In this document: piece by piece, positions 34,042-43,886 of the stretch
Numbering within the stretch: position 1 is the stretch's first letter
Layout: the number at the start of each line of letters is the position of its first letter
The notes under the pieces: model-generated
The model's input: only the letters and a program-made list of their open reading frames with translations
The model's database searches: none
What the model was told of the DNA's origin: nothing
Position numbers and translations under genes: made by a program
Assembly: GCF_000801955.1 (NCBI RefSeq)
Contig: NZ_JSZO01000002.1
Span: 397,620 to 461,619 of the forward strand
Source: Ralstonia sp. A12
GTDB lineage: Bacteria; Pseudomonadota; Gammaproteobacteria; Burkholderiales; Burkholderiaceae
Length of the DNA: 64,000 bases
Reading direction: 5' to 3'

Positions 34042-36375
34042 ATGAGCCTCGATGCTTACAAGATCGGGATACGGATTGCGCTGGTGGATAGCGCCTCGCG
34101 CGGGTTGATGGAGATCGCCACGCGGCTCGAGGCAATCGACAAGAACGCAGAGAAAGTCGAGACCCGACTACAGAAGATCAAGAAGCTGGCCGATACCGGC
34201 GATGCCCTGGCCAAGGCTGGCAAAGAAACTGCCTTGATGTGGAAGGACGAACTGGATGCGGCGTCGAAGTATCACACCGTGCTTGAGCGCATCAGCTTGC
34301 TTCAGCCCGGTTCGCTTGCAGCCAATGACAGGTTCATCAAGAGCCTGGAGGTCAAGGGCCAGTCCTATACCGACCTTGCCAGCCTCTATGGTGGCGCGCA
34401 GACCATTCTGCAGGATTCAACCCAGGCGCAGCAGGTTACCGAGATGCTGGCGCAGATGAAATCGGGGCTGATGGCCGCAACGGGCTCGAAGGATGGGGCG
34501 AAGTTTGAGGAACTGGTGCTCTCTGCGTTGAAGGTGGCGCAGATGCGTGACGGGGTGATCGACCCCAACACCGGCAAGATCGACACGCAGAAAGTGCGAG
34601 AGACGCTGGATGCGGTAACGAATAGCTACCTGGTCAGCAACGGCAAGGTCGAGCCGAAGGACTACCAGGAGGCGGTGCAGTCCGGCAAGCTCTCGACGAA
34701 GTTCACACAAACCGAGGCCGCATTCTTCGGGCTGAAGCAGTTCATGCAGAGCGCGGGTGCTTCCAACACCAGCGTCGCCGCGATGACCACGCTCCAGGGC
34801 TGGACCTCGGGGAAGATGTCGCCGACCGCGGTGCGTGAGCTGGAGCGGGTCAAGCTGCTGGACCACAAGGCCGTGCATCGTGACAAGTCCGGTCACATTG
34901 TCGGCGTGGACGCGACTGGCATGGCGCGTTCGCAAGAGTTTGCGGCCAACCCGTTCAAGTATGTGGCCGACGTGATTGTGCCCGCGCTGCAGAAGCAGGG
35001 GTACACGGGGGATCGTCTCAACACGAAGCTGGAAGCCATTCTGGGGGCGAAAGACGCCAGCCTCGCGAACGTGCTGCTTCACGAGCAGGACCGTGCCGGC
35101 AAGTACCTTCAGAACCGCAGTCAGGCGGGTGGCGTTTCCCAGACCTATGAAAAGGCAAACGAGGGACATGACGCCAAGTTGAAGGACTATGAAGCCAAGG
35201 TCACCAATCTGAAGATCACGCTCGGCGAGAATATCTTGCCGTTGGCGATTGCCGGCTTGGAGAAGTTCAGTCACCTTATCGAGAAAATCACGAAGCTTGC
35301 GCAGGAGCATCCTGAGGTAGCGAAGGGGGTCATGCTCGCAGTCACGGGATTGACGCTCTTCAAGAAGCTGTTGCCAGTATTGGTGCCTCCTGCGGGCGGT
35401 GGTGGCTCGGGCAAGGGCTCACCGTGCGATTGCCTGAAGCTGGGTGAGTCGATCGCGCGCAAGCCGCTTCGCAAGCTGGGCGGGGCGCTCGGCTCGCGCG
35501 TGAAGCGGATGAGTAAAGCGGGGATGTCGGCACTCCGCAAGGGGGCGGAGTGGGGCAGGAGATTGGTCCGCAACGTGGCGAACCGTGGTCGCTCGCTCGC
35601 AAATGGGGTGCGATCGGTGGGGCGCCGCGCAGGCACCATGGCGAAGTCGCTGGGGAAAAGTACGGTGTCAGCGCTCCGTACCGGTGCAGGCTGGGGCAGG
35701 ACGCTGGTTCGCAACATGGCCAGCAGAGGCCGTTCGCTTGCAACAGGGGTGCGGTTGGTTGGGCGCAATGCCGGCACGATGGTGAAGGCGCTGGGGGCAA
35801 CCGGCGTGTCGGTGCTTCGCAAGGGCGCTGGCTTGGGGCGGGGGCTCTTGAGTACCGCGGGGGCTTTGGCCAAGTCGCCGTTGAAAGGCGTACTGGGCGC
35901 TGTGGGCGCCCTGGTCAAGTCACCCGTGGCGCGTACAGCGTTACGGTTTGCCGGACCGGTTGGTTTGGCGGTCAACGCGATCGACACAGCTTGGCAAGTC
36001 GGCAAGACCGCCTATCAGGTCGGCAGTTGGGCAAACACCAACCTCATCAACCCGCTGGCGGAGCGTATGAGCGGTGTCAAAGGTGCAACGCTCGGCACCT
36101 ATCTGTACGACCTGCTGCACCCGGGTGAAGGCAAGAAGCTCACGAGTCCTCCCACCACACCCTACTCGAACGAAGGTCACAACCGCAGCCCGGTGGTCGG
36201 CAGCTCCGTCAAGATCGCAGATCAGAAGCCCGTCATCCTCAAGGGTGACGTGACGATGGACGGCCGCTCGGTCGGGCAAGTGGTGTGGAAGCAGATCAAC
36301 GGCAACCTCGCACGGCCGCAAACCGGTTCCAGCAGTTTCAACACCGGCATGCAACTGATGCCTTCTGGACTTTGA
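34042..36375 (+). CDS. Tail tape measure protein
   Basis: This 777-aa protein sets tail length and lies in the tube lumen. The N-terminal half is helical (MEIATRLEAIDKNAEKVETR). A hydrophobic segment near residues 400-460 leads into a Lys/Arg/Gly-rich region with three tandem copies of a 47-residue unit starting SALRKGAEWGRR. A hydrophobic helix follows (RFAGPVGLAVNAIDTAWQVG). The ATG has aagga upstream. The length would predict a tail of roughly 100 nm on the usual scaling (inference). Confidence 0.9.
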   Translation: MSLDAYKIGIRIALVDSASRGLMEIATRLEAIDKNAEKVETRLQKIKKLADTGDALAKAGKETALMWKDELDAASKYHTVLERISLLQPGSLAANDRFIKSLEVKGQSYTDLASLYGGAQTILQDSTQAQQVTEMLAQMKSGLMAATGSKDGAKFEELVLSALKVAQMRDGVIDPNTGKIDTQKVRETLDAVTNSYLVSNGKVEPKDYQEAVQSGKLSTKFTQTEAAFFGLKQFMQSAGASNTSVAAMTTLQGWTSGKMSPTAVRELERVKLLDHKAVHRDKSGHIVGVDATGMARSQEFAANPFKYVADVIVPALQKQGYTGDRLNTKLEAILGAKDASLANVLLHEQDRAGKYLQNRSQAGGVSQTYEKANEGHDAKLKDYEAKVTNLKITLGENILPLAIAGLEKFSHLIEKITKLAQEHPEVAKGVMLAVTGLTLFKKLLPVLVPPAGGGGSGKGSPCDCLKLGESIARKPLRKLGGALGSRVKRMSKAGMSALRKGAEWGRRLVRNVANRGRSLANGVRSVGRRAGTMAKSLGKSTVSALRTGAGWGRTLVRNMASRGRSLATGVRLVGRNAGTMVKALGATGVSVLRKGAGLGRGLLSTAGALAKSPLKGVLGAVGALVKSPVARTALRFAGPVGLAVNAIDTAWQVGKTAYQVGSWANTNLINPLAERMSGVKGATLGTYLYDLLHPGEGKKLTSPPTTPYSNEGHNRSPVVGSSVKIADQKPVILKGDVTMDGRSVGQVVWKQINGNLARPQTGSSSFNTGMQLMPSGL
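35527..35853 (+). repeat. Tandem 141-bp repeats inside the tape measure gene
   Basis: Units start at 35527, 35668 and 35809, exactly 141 bp (47 codons) apart. The first two units are nearly complete copies at protein level (WGRRLVRNVANRGRSLANGV against WGRTLVRNMASRGRSLATGV). The third is partial. Confidence 0.85.
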
Positions 36376-36381
36376 CCAACC

Positions 36382-37344
36382 ATGTCTGATTTTGCTCTCA
36401 AGCTTGGGAGGTTCCAGTTCAAGGATCTGGAGATTCCCGAAAGCCTCTCGTTTGGCGGTACGCAAAAGCTGGCCATGCATGACCTGGTGGGCGGCACGCG
36501 CGTGATCGACTCAATGGGGGCGTTCTGCGCGCCCGTCGAGTGGTCTGGCTGGCTGCTCGGTGAGGATGCATTGGCTCGCGCGCGTGACTTGGATGACCTG
36601 CGCGTGCGCGGCTCATCGCTACTACTGCAATGGTCCGAGATCTACTACGCCGTGGTGATTCGCGAGTTCCGGGCGGATTTCCAGCGCTTCTACAAGATCC
36701 CCTACAAGATCGCGTGCGAGGTGACCAGTGACCTGTCGAAATTCGCAGGCAAGGATGAAGACCAGAGTATCGACAACCAGATCAAGAGCGATGCCGCAGC
36801 CGTCACCGATATGGTCGCCTCCATTGGCGACAGCGCGCTGTCGGGCCTGATGGACTCGGCCAACGCGGCGATCGACAACGTTGCCAGCTTTGCCAACGCA
36901 GCGCAGTCGACGCTCAGCAACGTGCTGCAACAGGTCACCGCGGTCCGCAATCGTGCGCAGACGCTGGTCGCGTCCGCAAACAATGCACTGACGACGGTGA
37001 CGACGCTGGGCGGCATCCTGCCGAACAACCCGGTCTCGCAACAGGTGGCCAAGCTCAATGGGCAGATCAGCTCAGCACTGAGCTTGCCTGTTCTGGTTCA
37101 GCTCGATCGCGTTGCCGGCCGAATGCAAGCGAACATCACCTCGACCTACACGAGCGCCAAGCAAGTCGTGGTTGCCGGCGGCAACCTGATGCAGTTGGCC
37201 GTCAAGGAATACAACGATGCGATGGCGTGGACTGGCCTGGCAAAGGCCAATCCGCAACTCATGGGTGACCCGCAGGTGCAGGGCATCCAGACGCTGACGA
37301 TTCCGCCTAACAAGGACAACGTGGGCGGCCTGATGAACCCTTAG
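36382..37344 (+). CDS. Tail/baseplate protein, Mu gp43 (DNA circularization N-like) position
   Basis: This 320-aa protein starts MSDFALKLGRFQFKDLEIPE, with SLSFGGTQKLAMHDLVGGTR. It follows the tape measure as gp43 does in Mu, where the family is annotated DNA circularization N-terminal domain. The middle is a long Ala/Ser/Thr-rich helical stretch. In tails it probably helps build the baseplate hub or initiator complex. A real DNA role is unlikely here because there is no capsid. Confidence 0.75.
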   Translation: MSDFALKLGRFQFKDLEIPESLSFGGTQKLAMHDLVGGTRVIDSMGAFCAPVEWSGWLLGEDALARARDLDDLRVRGSSLLLQWSEIYYAVVIREFRADFQRFYKIPYKIACEVTSDLSKFAGKDEDQSIDNQIKSDAAAVTDMVASIGDSALSGLMDSANAAIDNVASFANAAQSTLSNVLQQVTAVRNRAQTLVASANNALTTVTTLGGILPNNPVSQQVAKLNGQISSALSLPVLVQLDRVAGRMQANITSTYTSAKQVVVAGGNLMQLAVKEYNDAMAWTGLAKANPQLMGDPQVQGIQTLTIPPNKDNVGGLMNP

Positions 37345-37367
37345 CTCCGCAGTTTCACCAACTGGAC

Positions 37368-37391
37368 GGCCCCGCACTGCGGGGCCTTTTT
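37368..37391 (+). terminator. Terminator-like hairpin before the hub gene
   Basis: Perfect 8-bp stem ggccccgc (37368-37375) and gcggggcc (37379-37386) with an act loop, followed by five T residues. Confidence 0.85.
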
Positions 37392-37396
37392 CTTCT

Positions 37397-38488
37397 ATGA
37401 GCCTGAACAAACTACCCGTGGTGCCGCAGGTGAGGCAACCACGCACGATCGTGAGGGTCAACGGCGAGCGTGTGCCGGCCTGTGTGAGCTGGTCGGTGCA
37501 GAACAACTCGTATGCGCAGGCCGATACGTTTCAGCTCACGCTGGCCATGGGTGGCCTGCCACCCGACCGCGACGCGAACTGGTTCTCCAGCCAGCGGGAG
37601 CTGCTGGTCGAGATCTTTGCCGGCTTTCCGCAGGATCCGCTGCAGTACGACGAGACCAATCTGCTAACGCTGATCTACGGCCGCGTTGATAGCGTCGAGT
37701 GCGATCCGGTTGTGGCGCAACTGACACTGAGCGGCCGGGACCTGACCGCACTGTTCATCGATGCGAAGGTGACCGTGCAGTTCCAGAACCAGACCGCATC
37801 GGAAGTGGCTGAAACGCTGGCAACGGGACATGGCTTAGAGATCGCCGGTAGCGCGACGAAGAACCCGGTGGGCAAGCTGTATGCGCGTGATCAGGTCAGC
37901 ATGACGGACCAGCGCAGTGAATGGGACCTGCTTGCTGCGATGGCCCTTGCTGAAGGGTTCGTCTGCTATGTCACTGGCAAGACGCTGTACTTCGGCCCGC
38001 GTGCACCCGCGTCGGCTGAGCCCTATGAGTTGCGCTGGGGGCGTGATGACAAGGGCAACCCGGCGGCCAATGTGGCCAGTCTGCAGTTGTCGCGTGACCT
38101 GACGGTTGCAAAAGGCGTAACGGTCGAGGCGCGCTCGTGGCACCAGAAGCAGAGCAAGCCGTTTGTTGCCCGGTATAGCAACGAGGCCGATGGCGGTAAG
38201 GGCCGCAAGCCCACCCACACCGTTGAGCGCAACGGCCTCGACCAGGCTGGCGTCAAGCGCCTGGCCAAGCAGAAGCACGACGAGGTGGCGCAGCACGAGA
38301 TGAAACTGCATGCGCGTCTGCCCGCCGATCACGTCCTCACGCAAACCGACACCATCCGCCTGACCGGCACCGGCACGAAGTTCGACCAGGACTACCTCAT
38401 CGACAGCATCACGCGCAGCATGAGCCTGGGTGAAGGCTACGTGATGGAGATCTCGGCCAAAGACATCAACAGGGACACCAGCAAATGA
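37397..38488 (+). CDS. Baseplate hub protein (Mu gp44/gpP-like)
   Basis: This 363-aa protein has the hub pattern of T4 gp27/P2 gpD relatives: ERVPACVSWSVQNNSYAQAD, YGRVDSVECDPVVAQLTLSG and YLIDSITRSMSLGEGYVMEI. It forms the trimeric hub that carries the spike. The ATG is only six bases after the terminator T-run, and no Shine-Dalgarno sequence is visible, which is unusual for this cluster. Its stop overlaps the next gene. Confidence 0.85.
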   Translation: MSLNKLPVVPQVRQPRTIVRVNGERVPACVSWSVQNNSYAQADTFQLTLAMGGLPPDRDANWFSSQRELLVEIFAGFPQDPLQYDETNLLTLIYGRVDSVECDPVVAQLTLSGRDLTALFIDAKVTVQFQNQTASEVAETLATGHGLEIAGSATKNPVGKLYARDQVSMTDQRSEWDLLAAMALAEGFVCYVTGKTLYFGPRAPASAEPYELRWGRDDKGNPAANVASLQLSRDLTVAKGVTVEARSWHQKQSKPFVARYSNEADGGKGRKPTHTVERNGLDQAGVKRLAKQKHDEVAQHEMKLHARLPADHVLTQTDTIRLTGTGTKFDQDYLIDSITRSMSLGEGYVMEISAKDINRDTSK

Positions 38489-39153
38489 TCCAACAGCTCC
38501 GCAACCAGATGGTGCTCGCTGCGATGATGGCGCAGTCGAATCGCGCAGAGAATCGCATGGGCATCGTCACCAGCTACGACGCGGGCACGGCATCTGCGCG
38601 CGTACGCCTCCAACCCGAAGACCCCGCCGACCCAGCGCGCTCGCTGACCGGCTGGATGCCCGTTGCCTCTGCCTGGGTCGGCAATGGCTGGGGCATCGAT
38701 GCGCCGGTCAGCCCGGGCGATCAGGTGGAGGTGCAGTTCCTCGGCGGCGATGTTGAGAACGGCTACATCTGCGCACGCCTGTTCAGTGATCAAGCGCGGC
38801 CGACTGGCGCGCAATCCGGTGAGTTCTTTCTCTCGCACGCGTCGGGTTCCAAGCTGCAGTTCCACAACGACGGCACGGTCACGCTCATCAGTGCGGGCAC
38901 GCTCACCAGCCAGGCGCCGCAGTGGAACCACAGCGGCCCGGTGCAGATCGACGGCACGCTGCTGGTGACGCAAACCATCACCGGTCAGGCCGGCATGGCG
39001 GTGTCAGGCAACAACGGCACCGGCAACTCGATGAGCATCAGCGGCAACACGCAGTTCAGTGGGCGGGTGTCGGCCAATGGCCATCCGATCGACGAAACGC
39101 ACCGCCACACGGGCGTGCAGTCCGGCCCCAGCACAACGGGGAGCGTGGCATGA
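38485..39153 (+). CDS. Baseplate assembly/spike protein (Mu gp45, P2 gpV-like)
   Basis: This 222-aa protein has an N-terminal OB-fold-like region (NRMGIVTSYDAGTASARVRL, SPGDQVEVQFLGGD) and a C-terminal beta-helical spike. The spike ends ETHRHTGVQSGPSTTGSVA. The HRH pair is the iron-binding tip motif of membrane-puncturing spikes. It forms the central needle of the baseplate. It overlaps genes on both sides by a few bases. Confidence 0.9.
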   Translation: MIQQLRNQMVLAAMMAQSNRAENRMGIVTSYDAGTASARVRLQPEDPADPARSLTGWMPVASAWVGNGWGIDAPVSPGDQVEVQFLGGDVENGYICARLFSDQARPTGAQSGEFFLSHASGSKLQFHNDGTVTLISAGTLTSQAPQWNHSGPVQIDGTLLVTQTITGQAGMAVSGNNGTGNSMSISGNTQFSGRVSANGHPIDETHRHTGVQSGPSTTGSVA

Positions 39154-39530
39154 CCCAGCAACTCTTGAACGACGTGAACCACTGGGTGGGCGACGATATT
39201 GGTGTCTCGCCCACGGGTGATCTGGGACTTGCCAGTGCGGACCTGCGTACGCAGCAACGCATTGTGCGACGCCTGGTGACCAATCCTGGTGACTACCTTT
39301 TTCATACCGACTACGGCGCGGGCCTGCCGCAGCGGATTGGGCAGACGCTCGACATCGCTGCGTTGCGCGGCCTCATCCGCACGCAGACGGCGCTGGAGGC
39401 TGGCGTCGCACAGACGCCCGAGCCGCAGGTGGATGTGACTGCCATCACGGGCGGTGTGAGCGTGCGCATTCTGTACTCCAGCTCGATCACGCGCGAGCCG
39501 GTATCCCTTCAATTCAATGTGAGCAAGTGA
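39150..39530 (+). CDS. Baseplate wedge protein (Mu gp46, gp25/gpW-like)
   Basis: This 126-aa protein has the GPW/gp25 signature: ASADLRTQQRIVRRLVTNPG and FHTDYGAGLPQRIGQTLD. It belongs to the wedge ring that links hub and sheath. The start at 39150 overlaps the spike stop (ATGA). Confidence 0.88.
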   Translation: MTQQLLNDVNHWVGDDIGVSPTGDLGLASADLRTQQRIVRRLVTNPGDYLFHTDYGAGLPQRIGQTLDIAALRGLIRTQTALEAGVAQTPEPQVDVTAITGGVSVRILYSSSITREPVSLQFNVSK

Positions 39531-39531
39531 T

Positions 39532-40662
39532 ATGTCCATTCAGACGCAAGACTGGGTGACGCTCGTGCGCAACCAGGTAACGGCCATCCAGGGCTATGCC
39601 AAGGTGTTGGTCGATCTGACTGTGGGGTCGGTGCTGCGCGCTGTGGTCGAAGCCAACGCCGCGGTGACAGTCTGGCTGCAGGGTTTGATCCTGCAAGTCA
39701 TGGCGATCACGCGGGCATCGACATCAAGCGGTGCCGATCTCGATTCGTGGATGGCCGACTTCGGCCTCAGTCGCCTGGCCGCAGTGCCGGCCACAGGCAC
39801 GGTCACGTTCTCGCGCTTCACGACCACGCAGCAGGTGCTGGTGCCGCTCACGGCGGTGGTGCAGACGGGTGACGGTACGCAGCAGTTCAACGTGACCGTC
39901 GATACGACCAACCCCGCCTACAACGCTCTACTGGGCGGCTACGTGATCCCAGCGGGCGCTGCCAGCGTGGTCGTGCCGGTGCAGGCGGTCGTACCCGGTG
40001 TTGCGGGCAACGCGGTGGCTGGCGCGGTTTCCACCATCGTGGGGGCCATCGTTGGCGTGGATACGGTGACCAACGCTGCCACCTTCACCAACGGCGCCGA
40101 TGCCGAGCCCGACGGTGCCTTCCGCTCGCGGTTCATCGCCTACGTGGCCAGCCTGTCGAAGGCGACCAAGACCGCTATCGGTTCGGCCATTGCCAGCATC
40201 AAGCAAGGCCTGACGTACGTGATCCTGGAGAACCAGACGTATGCGGGGCTGCAGCAGAACGGTACGTTCATCGTGATCGTGGATGACGGCAGCGGTTCAC
40301 CCTCATCCGCGCTGCTCTCCAGCGTGAGCAACGCGGTGGATGCAGTTCGACCACTGACCAGCACGTTTTATGTGTATGGCCCGGTGGTCGTCAACGCCAC
40401 GGTGGCGATGAACATCGCAACCGCAGCGGGCTACACGCACCAGGTCATCACGGCACAGGTACAGACAGCCCTGATGAACTACGTCAACAGCTTGCCGCTG
40501 GGTACCACGCTTGCATATTCACGGCTGGCACAGGTGGCGTATGACGCGTCGCCCGGGGTGATCAACGTCACGAGCATGCTGCTCAACGGCGGCACGACAG
40601 ACTTGCCGGCCACCAACCTGCAGGTCATCAAGACCACGCTCAACTCCATCACGGTGTCGTAA
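39532..40662 (+). CDS. Baseplate J-like protein (Mu gp47)
   Basis: This 376-aa baseplate wedge protein has the gpJ features: AITRASTSSGADLDSWMADF near residue 65, VPVQAVVPGVAGNAVAGAVS, and NGADAEPDGAFRSRFIAYVA. It lies between gp46- and gp48-like genes exactly as in Mu. Its stop overlaps the next ATG by one base. Confidence 0.92.
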   Translation: MSIQTQDWVTLVRNQVTAIQGYAKVLVDLTVGSVLRAVVEANAAVTVWLQGLILQVMAITRASTSSGADLDSWMADFGLSRLAAVPATGTVTFSRFTTTQQVLVPLTAVVQTGDGTQQFNVTVDTTNPAYNALLGGYVIPAGAASVVVPVQAVVPGVAGNAVAGAVSTIVGAIVGVDTVTNAATFTNGADAEPDGAFRSRFIAYVASLSKATKTAIGSAIASIKQGLTYVILENQTYAGLQQNGTFIVIVDDGSGSPSSALLSSVSNAVDAVRPLTSTFYVYGPVVVNATVAMNIATAAGYTHQVITAQVQTALMNYVNSLPLGTTLAYSRLAQVAYDASPGVINVTSMLLNGGTTDLPATNLQVIKTTLNSITVS

Positions 40663-41330
40663 TGGCAACAGGTGATCAACAAGACATCTTTGCGCGCATC
40701 CGTGGCTATCTGCCGCGCTGGTTTGGGGATGTAGCGCAATCCCCGGTGCTGAATGCGTTGCTGCAGGGGCTGGCCTATAGCGGTGCCTACGTCTACAGCC
40801 TGTATGCCTATGCAAAGCTGCAGACGCGTATCAGGACGGCGTCCGATGGCTGGCTCGACATGATCGCGGCAGACTATTTCGGCACGTCGATCCAGCGCAG
40901 GACCGGCCAGTCGGACGCTTCGTTTCGCGCCAACATCATCGCCAACGTGCTTCGTGAACGCGGCACGCGCAACGCCATCGTGCGGGTGCTGACAGACCTG
41001 ACCGGCCGCGCACCGATCGTGATCGAACCCAACTGCCCGGCCGACTGCGGCGCCTATGACGCTCCCAACAGCGGCTACGGCATGGCTGGCGCATACGGAC
41101 AGGTCTCGCTGACCTACCAGGCGTTCGTGCAGGCGTATCGGCCGTTTGGCAGCGGCATCCCGAATGTAGCCGGCTACAGCACCGTCACCACCGGCTACAG
41201 CGTGCCGTCGCAGGGCGAGTACACCGATCTCTCGATGAGCAGCAACACTGTGTCGGATGCCGACATCTACGCCGCCATTGAATCGGTGCGGCCGGCTGCT
41301 TCCATCGTCTGGACGCGCATCAGTTCCTAG
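40662..41330 (+). CDS. Baseplate/tail protein (Mu gp48, gpI-like)
   Basis: This 222-aa protein starts with DIFARIRGYLPRWFGDVAQS, and QTRIRTASDGWLDMIAADYF and NVLRERGTRNAIVRVLTDLT follow. It joins the tail fiber to the baseplate in related tails. It is the last gene before the fiber module. Confidence 0.82.
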   Translation: MATGDQQDIFARIRGYLPRWFGDVAQSPVLNALLQGLAYSGAYVYSLYAYAKLQTRIRTASDGWLDMIAADYFGTSIQRRTGQSDASFRANIIANVLRERGTRNAIVRVLTDLTGRAPIVIEPNCPADCGAYDAPNSGYGMAGAYGQVSLTYQAFVQAYRPFGSGIPNVAGYSTVTTGYSVPSQGEYTDLSMSSNTVSDADIYAAIESVRPAASIVWTRISS

Positions 41331-41361
41331 GCGCACGCGTTTTCTTTCTTCACCACCGACA

Positions 41362-41385
41362 GCCCGGCAGCACGCCGGGCTTTTT
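41362..41385 (+). terminator. Terminator-like hairpin before the tail fiber gene
   Basis: Perfect 7-bp stem gcccggc (41362-41368) and gccgggc (41374-41380) with an agcac loop and five T residues. Confidence 0.85.
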
Positions 41386-41401
41386 CATTTGGAGAACAGT
41401 C

Positions 41402-43876
41402 TTGGATCGTCAGATTGTCTACAGCGGCCAGGTGCCGCAAACTACGGACCTGCTCAATACCAACAAGCAGACCATGATCGCGCTGGCCAAGCTGTGCGCC
41501 GATCTGTTTGGCACGTCCACCGTGGTCTCGGGCCTGAACTGCGTGCCCACCTCGCCTGCCTCGATGAGCGTGAACATCAACCCGGGGCAGATCTACCAGC
41601 AGGCCAACCTTGATGGCACGCCTTATAGCGCACTGCCACAAGACACCGCGCATAGCCTGCTGAAGCAAGGCATCTTGATGGACGCGCAGTCCTTCACGCT
41701 CACGGCTCCCGCCACGACCGGCTACAGCCAGAACTACCTGATCCAGGCGGCCTACCTGGACAACGACATCGGCAATGTCGTGCTGCCGTACTACAACAGC
41801 GCGAATCCGTCGCAGGCGTTCAATGGGCCGGGTGGCAGCGGTGCCTCGCAGCCGACTACGCGTGCCGGGCAGGTGTCGTTGCAGCTTGTCGCCGGCACGG
41901 CCGCACCTACCAACACACAGATCACGCCAGCGGTGACGGCGGGGTACGTGGGGCTGGCGGTCATCACGGTTGCCAACGGGCAAGGCACGGTGACGAACGC
42001 GAGCATTGTGCCTTACCCGAATGTGCCGACGGCGCCAGTTGGCGGCTTGCTTGCTGCGGTGGGTGAGCGCTATTCCAGCATTCAGAACGTTGCGGTCTCA
42101 AGCGTGCTGACCACGGCTGCACTCGGCGCGCTGGTGAACGTGACGTCCACCGGGCAGACCATCACGCTGCCGCCCGCTGCCAACTGCCCGAATGGCACAA
42201 GCATCTGCGTGACCTACATGCAAGCCAGCGGATCGGCCACTGTCACGCGCAACGGCGCCGATACGCTTGCATTTGGACAAGGCAACGGTGGCAACAGCCT
42301 TGTGCTCAATCCGGGCGAGGCGGTGCAGTTCGTGTCGAACGGCGTGAATGGTTGGGTGAGTGCCGGGCAGACGTTGACCACGGGGGTGACGCCAGCACAG
42401 TTTGATAGCAGCACGAAGTTGGCGACGACGCAGTTTGTGCAACGGGCGCTGGGCAATCGTCAAATGATGGCGGCATACAGCACGAACCAAACGCTTACCG
42501 TGGCTCAGGCGGGGATGGCACTGCAGTACTACGGACCAGATGGTGGTACGTGGACACTGCCGTCCTCCACAGCCACGCCAAACGGGTCTGTCTTTGAGAT
42601 TCTGAACAGCGGTGGGGGCAAGCTGTATGTGCAGGTTGCTGGCGGTAGTGACCGAATCTCTGTCGGTTCGGCTGGCGTTGTCACGTCCATCACCTTGCAG
42701 CAAGGTGATTCCCTCACATTGCTGTCCAGCGCAGGCTCTTACTTCTACGCCATGGGCGGGACCGGCATCATGCAGTGGGCTGCAACGCTCGGGGTTAGTG
42801 CTCCGCAGTTCGACAACAACACGAAGTTGGCCACGACGCAGTTTGTGCAGCGCGCACTGGGCAATTTTCAGAATTTCAACGGCTACACGACCTCACAAAC
42901 GCTGACCGCGGCTCAAGCGGGAAATGTGATCAATTTTTGGGGTGGTTCCGCCGCGACATTCACATTGCCAGCTTGTTCAAGCTTGCCGGCTGGTGGCGCG
43001 TTTCTGTTCAACAACAGTGGAAGTGCTCCACTGACGGTCACACGAGCTGGCTCGGATAGCGTGCTGAACGGTGGTAACAGCATGGTTCTGTCTGCTGGTG
43101 ATAGTTTGTTGATCGTCGCTGTTCCCCCGAACCAATGGGTTGCAACAGGCGGTAGCGCGCAGTTGCCGTATGCATCTGTGATGTCAGGTGCCAACTGGAC
43201 CACGGCGCCCCAGTTCGATAGCAGTACGAAGCTGGCAACGACGGCTTTCGTCAAGACTGCAGGGTTGCAGTTTGCTGACTACGTGGGATTTGCCACCAGC
43301 TCGACGTTGCCCCCTTCAATCTGCGGAAAGACGGTCACAGTTGTCGGCAACAACATCACGTTGACGCTGCCCTTGCTGTCATCGGTGCCGATTGGTTCGA
43401 CCATCACTTTTCATCCAGCGGGTGCGTCGGGAACCGTAGTTCAGCGTCAGGGTTCCGACACTATCTATGGAGGAGGCGGGTTTGTCGCTTCGCTTCCATT
43501 AAGTGGAACTGATTCAATCACGCTGCTTGCCTCAACAAGCTCTTGGCTTCCGATTTCTGGCTCAGGGCAAACGCAGTTTTCGTCTTTGTTTAAGGCACAG
43601 TTGAGTTCGACAGGCGGCTATCAAAAGCTGCCTAGCGGGTTGATCCTGCAATGGGGCCAACAGGGTGTAAACACATCCGCCACCGTCACGTTTCCGATTG
43701 CATTCCCGATCAGTGTTTCCGCTGCATGGGCAACTGCATACCTCAATAACGGAGAAGTGCCGGGGTCTCAGGCCCTCGCTGGCGCCGAAATCACCAGTAC
43801 GACGACCTCGACAATGAAGATCAACTGTAGCAACCCGGGGGTCCGTCTTTGCGGATGGGTTGCCATTGGATACTAA
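41402..43876 (+). CDS. Tail fiber / receptor-binding protein
   Basis: This 824-aa protein likely determines which bacteria the particle kills. The N-terminal baseplate-binding part starts at a TTG codon (ggag about eight bases upstream; no better start upstream). The shaft has three copies of a repeat with QFDSSTKLATTQFVQRALGN (near 42400, 42810 and 43220). The C-terminus is a tip-like domain (GYQKLPSGLILQWGQ, TVTFPIAFPISVS, ending CGWVAIGY). Base composition falls from about 64 percent G+C in the neighbouring baseplate genes to about 50-57 percent in sampled stretches near the tip, suggesting domain exchange. Confidence 0.9.
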   Translation: MDRQIVYSGQVPQTTDLLNTNKQTMIALAKLCADLFGTSTVVSGLNCVPTSPASMSVNINPGQIYQQANLDGTPYSALPQDTAHSLLKQGILMDAQSFTLTAPATTGYSQNYLIQAAYLDNDIGNVVLPYYNSANPSQAFNGPGGSGASQPTTRAGQVSLQLVAGTAAPTNTQITPAVTAGYVGLAVITVANGQGTVTNASIVPYPNVPTAPVGGLLAAVGERYSSIQNVAVSSVLTTAALGALVNVTSTGQTITLPPAANCPNGTSICVTYMQASGSATVTRNGADTLAFGQGNGGNSLVLNPGEAVQFVSNGVNGWVSAGQTLTTGVTPAQFDSSTKLATTQFVQRALGNRQMMAAYSTNQTLTVAQAGMALQYYGPDGGTWTLPSSTATPNGSVFEILNSGGGKLYVQVAGGSDRISVGSAGVVTSITLQQGDSLTLLSSAGSYFYAMGGTGIMQWAATLGVSAPQFDNNTKLATTQFVQRALGNFQNFNGYTTSQTLTAAQAGNVINFWGGSAATFTLPACSSLPAGGAFLFNNSGSAPLTVTRAGSDSVLNGGNSMVLSAGDSLLIVAVPPNQWVATGGSAQLPYASVMSGANWTTAPQFDSSTKLATTAFVKTAGLQFADYVGFATSSTLPPSICGKTVTVVGNNITLTLPLLSSVPIGSTITFHPAGASGTVVQRQGSDTIYGGGGFVASLPLSGTDSITLLASTSSWLPISGSGQTQFSSLFKAQLSSTGGYQKLPSGLILQWGQQGVNTSATVTFPIAFPISVSAAWATAYLNNGEVPGSQALAGAEITSTTTSTMKINCSNPGVRLCGWVAIGY

Positions 43877-43886
43877 GGAGATGGTT

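Noticed and set aside
36382..37344. Annotation of the gp43-like protein as a DNA circularization enzyme
   Set aside because: There is no capsid or packaged DNA, and the protein sits among tail genes. The name is inherited from Mu and does not describe a likely role here.
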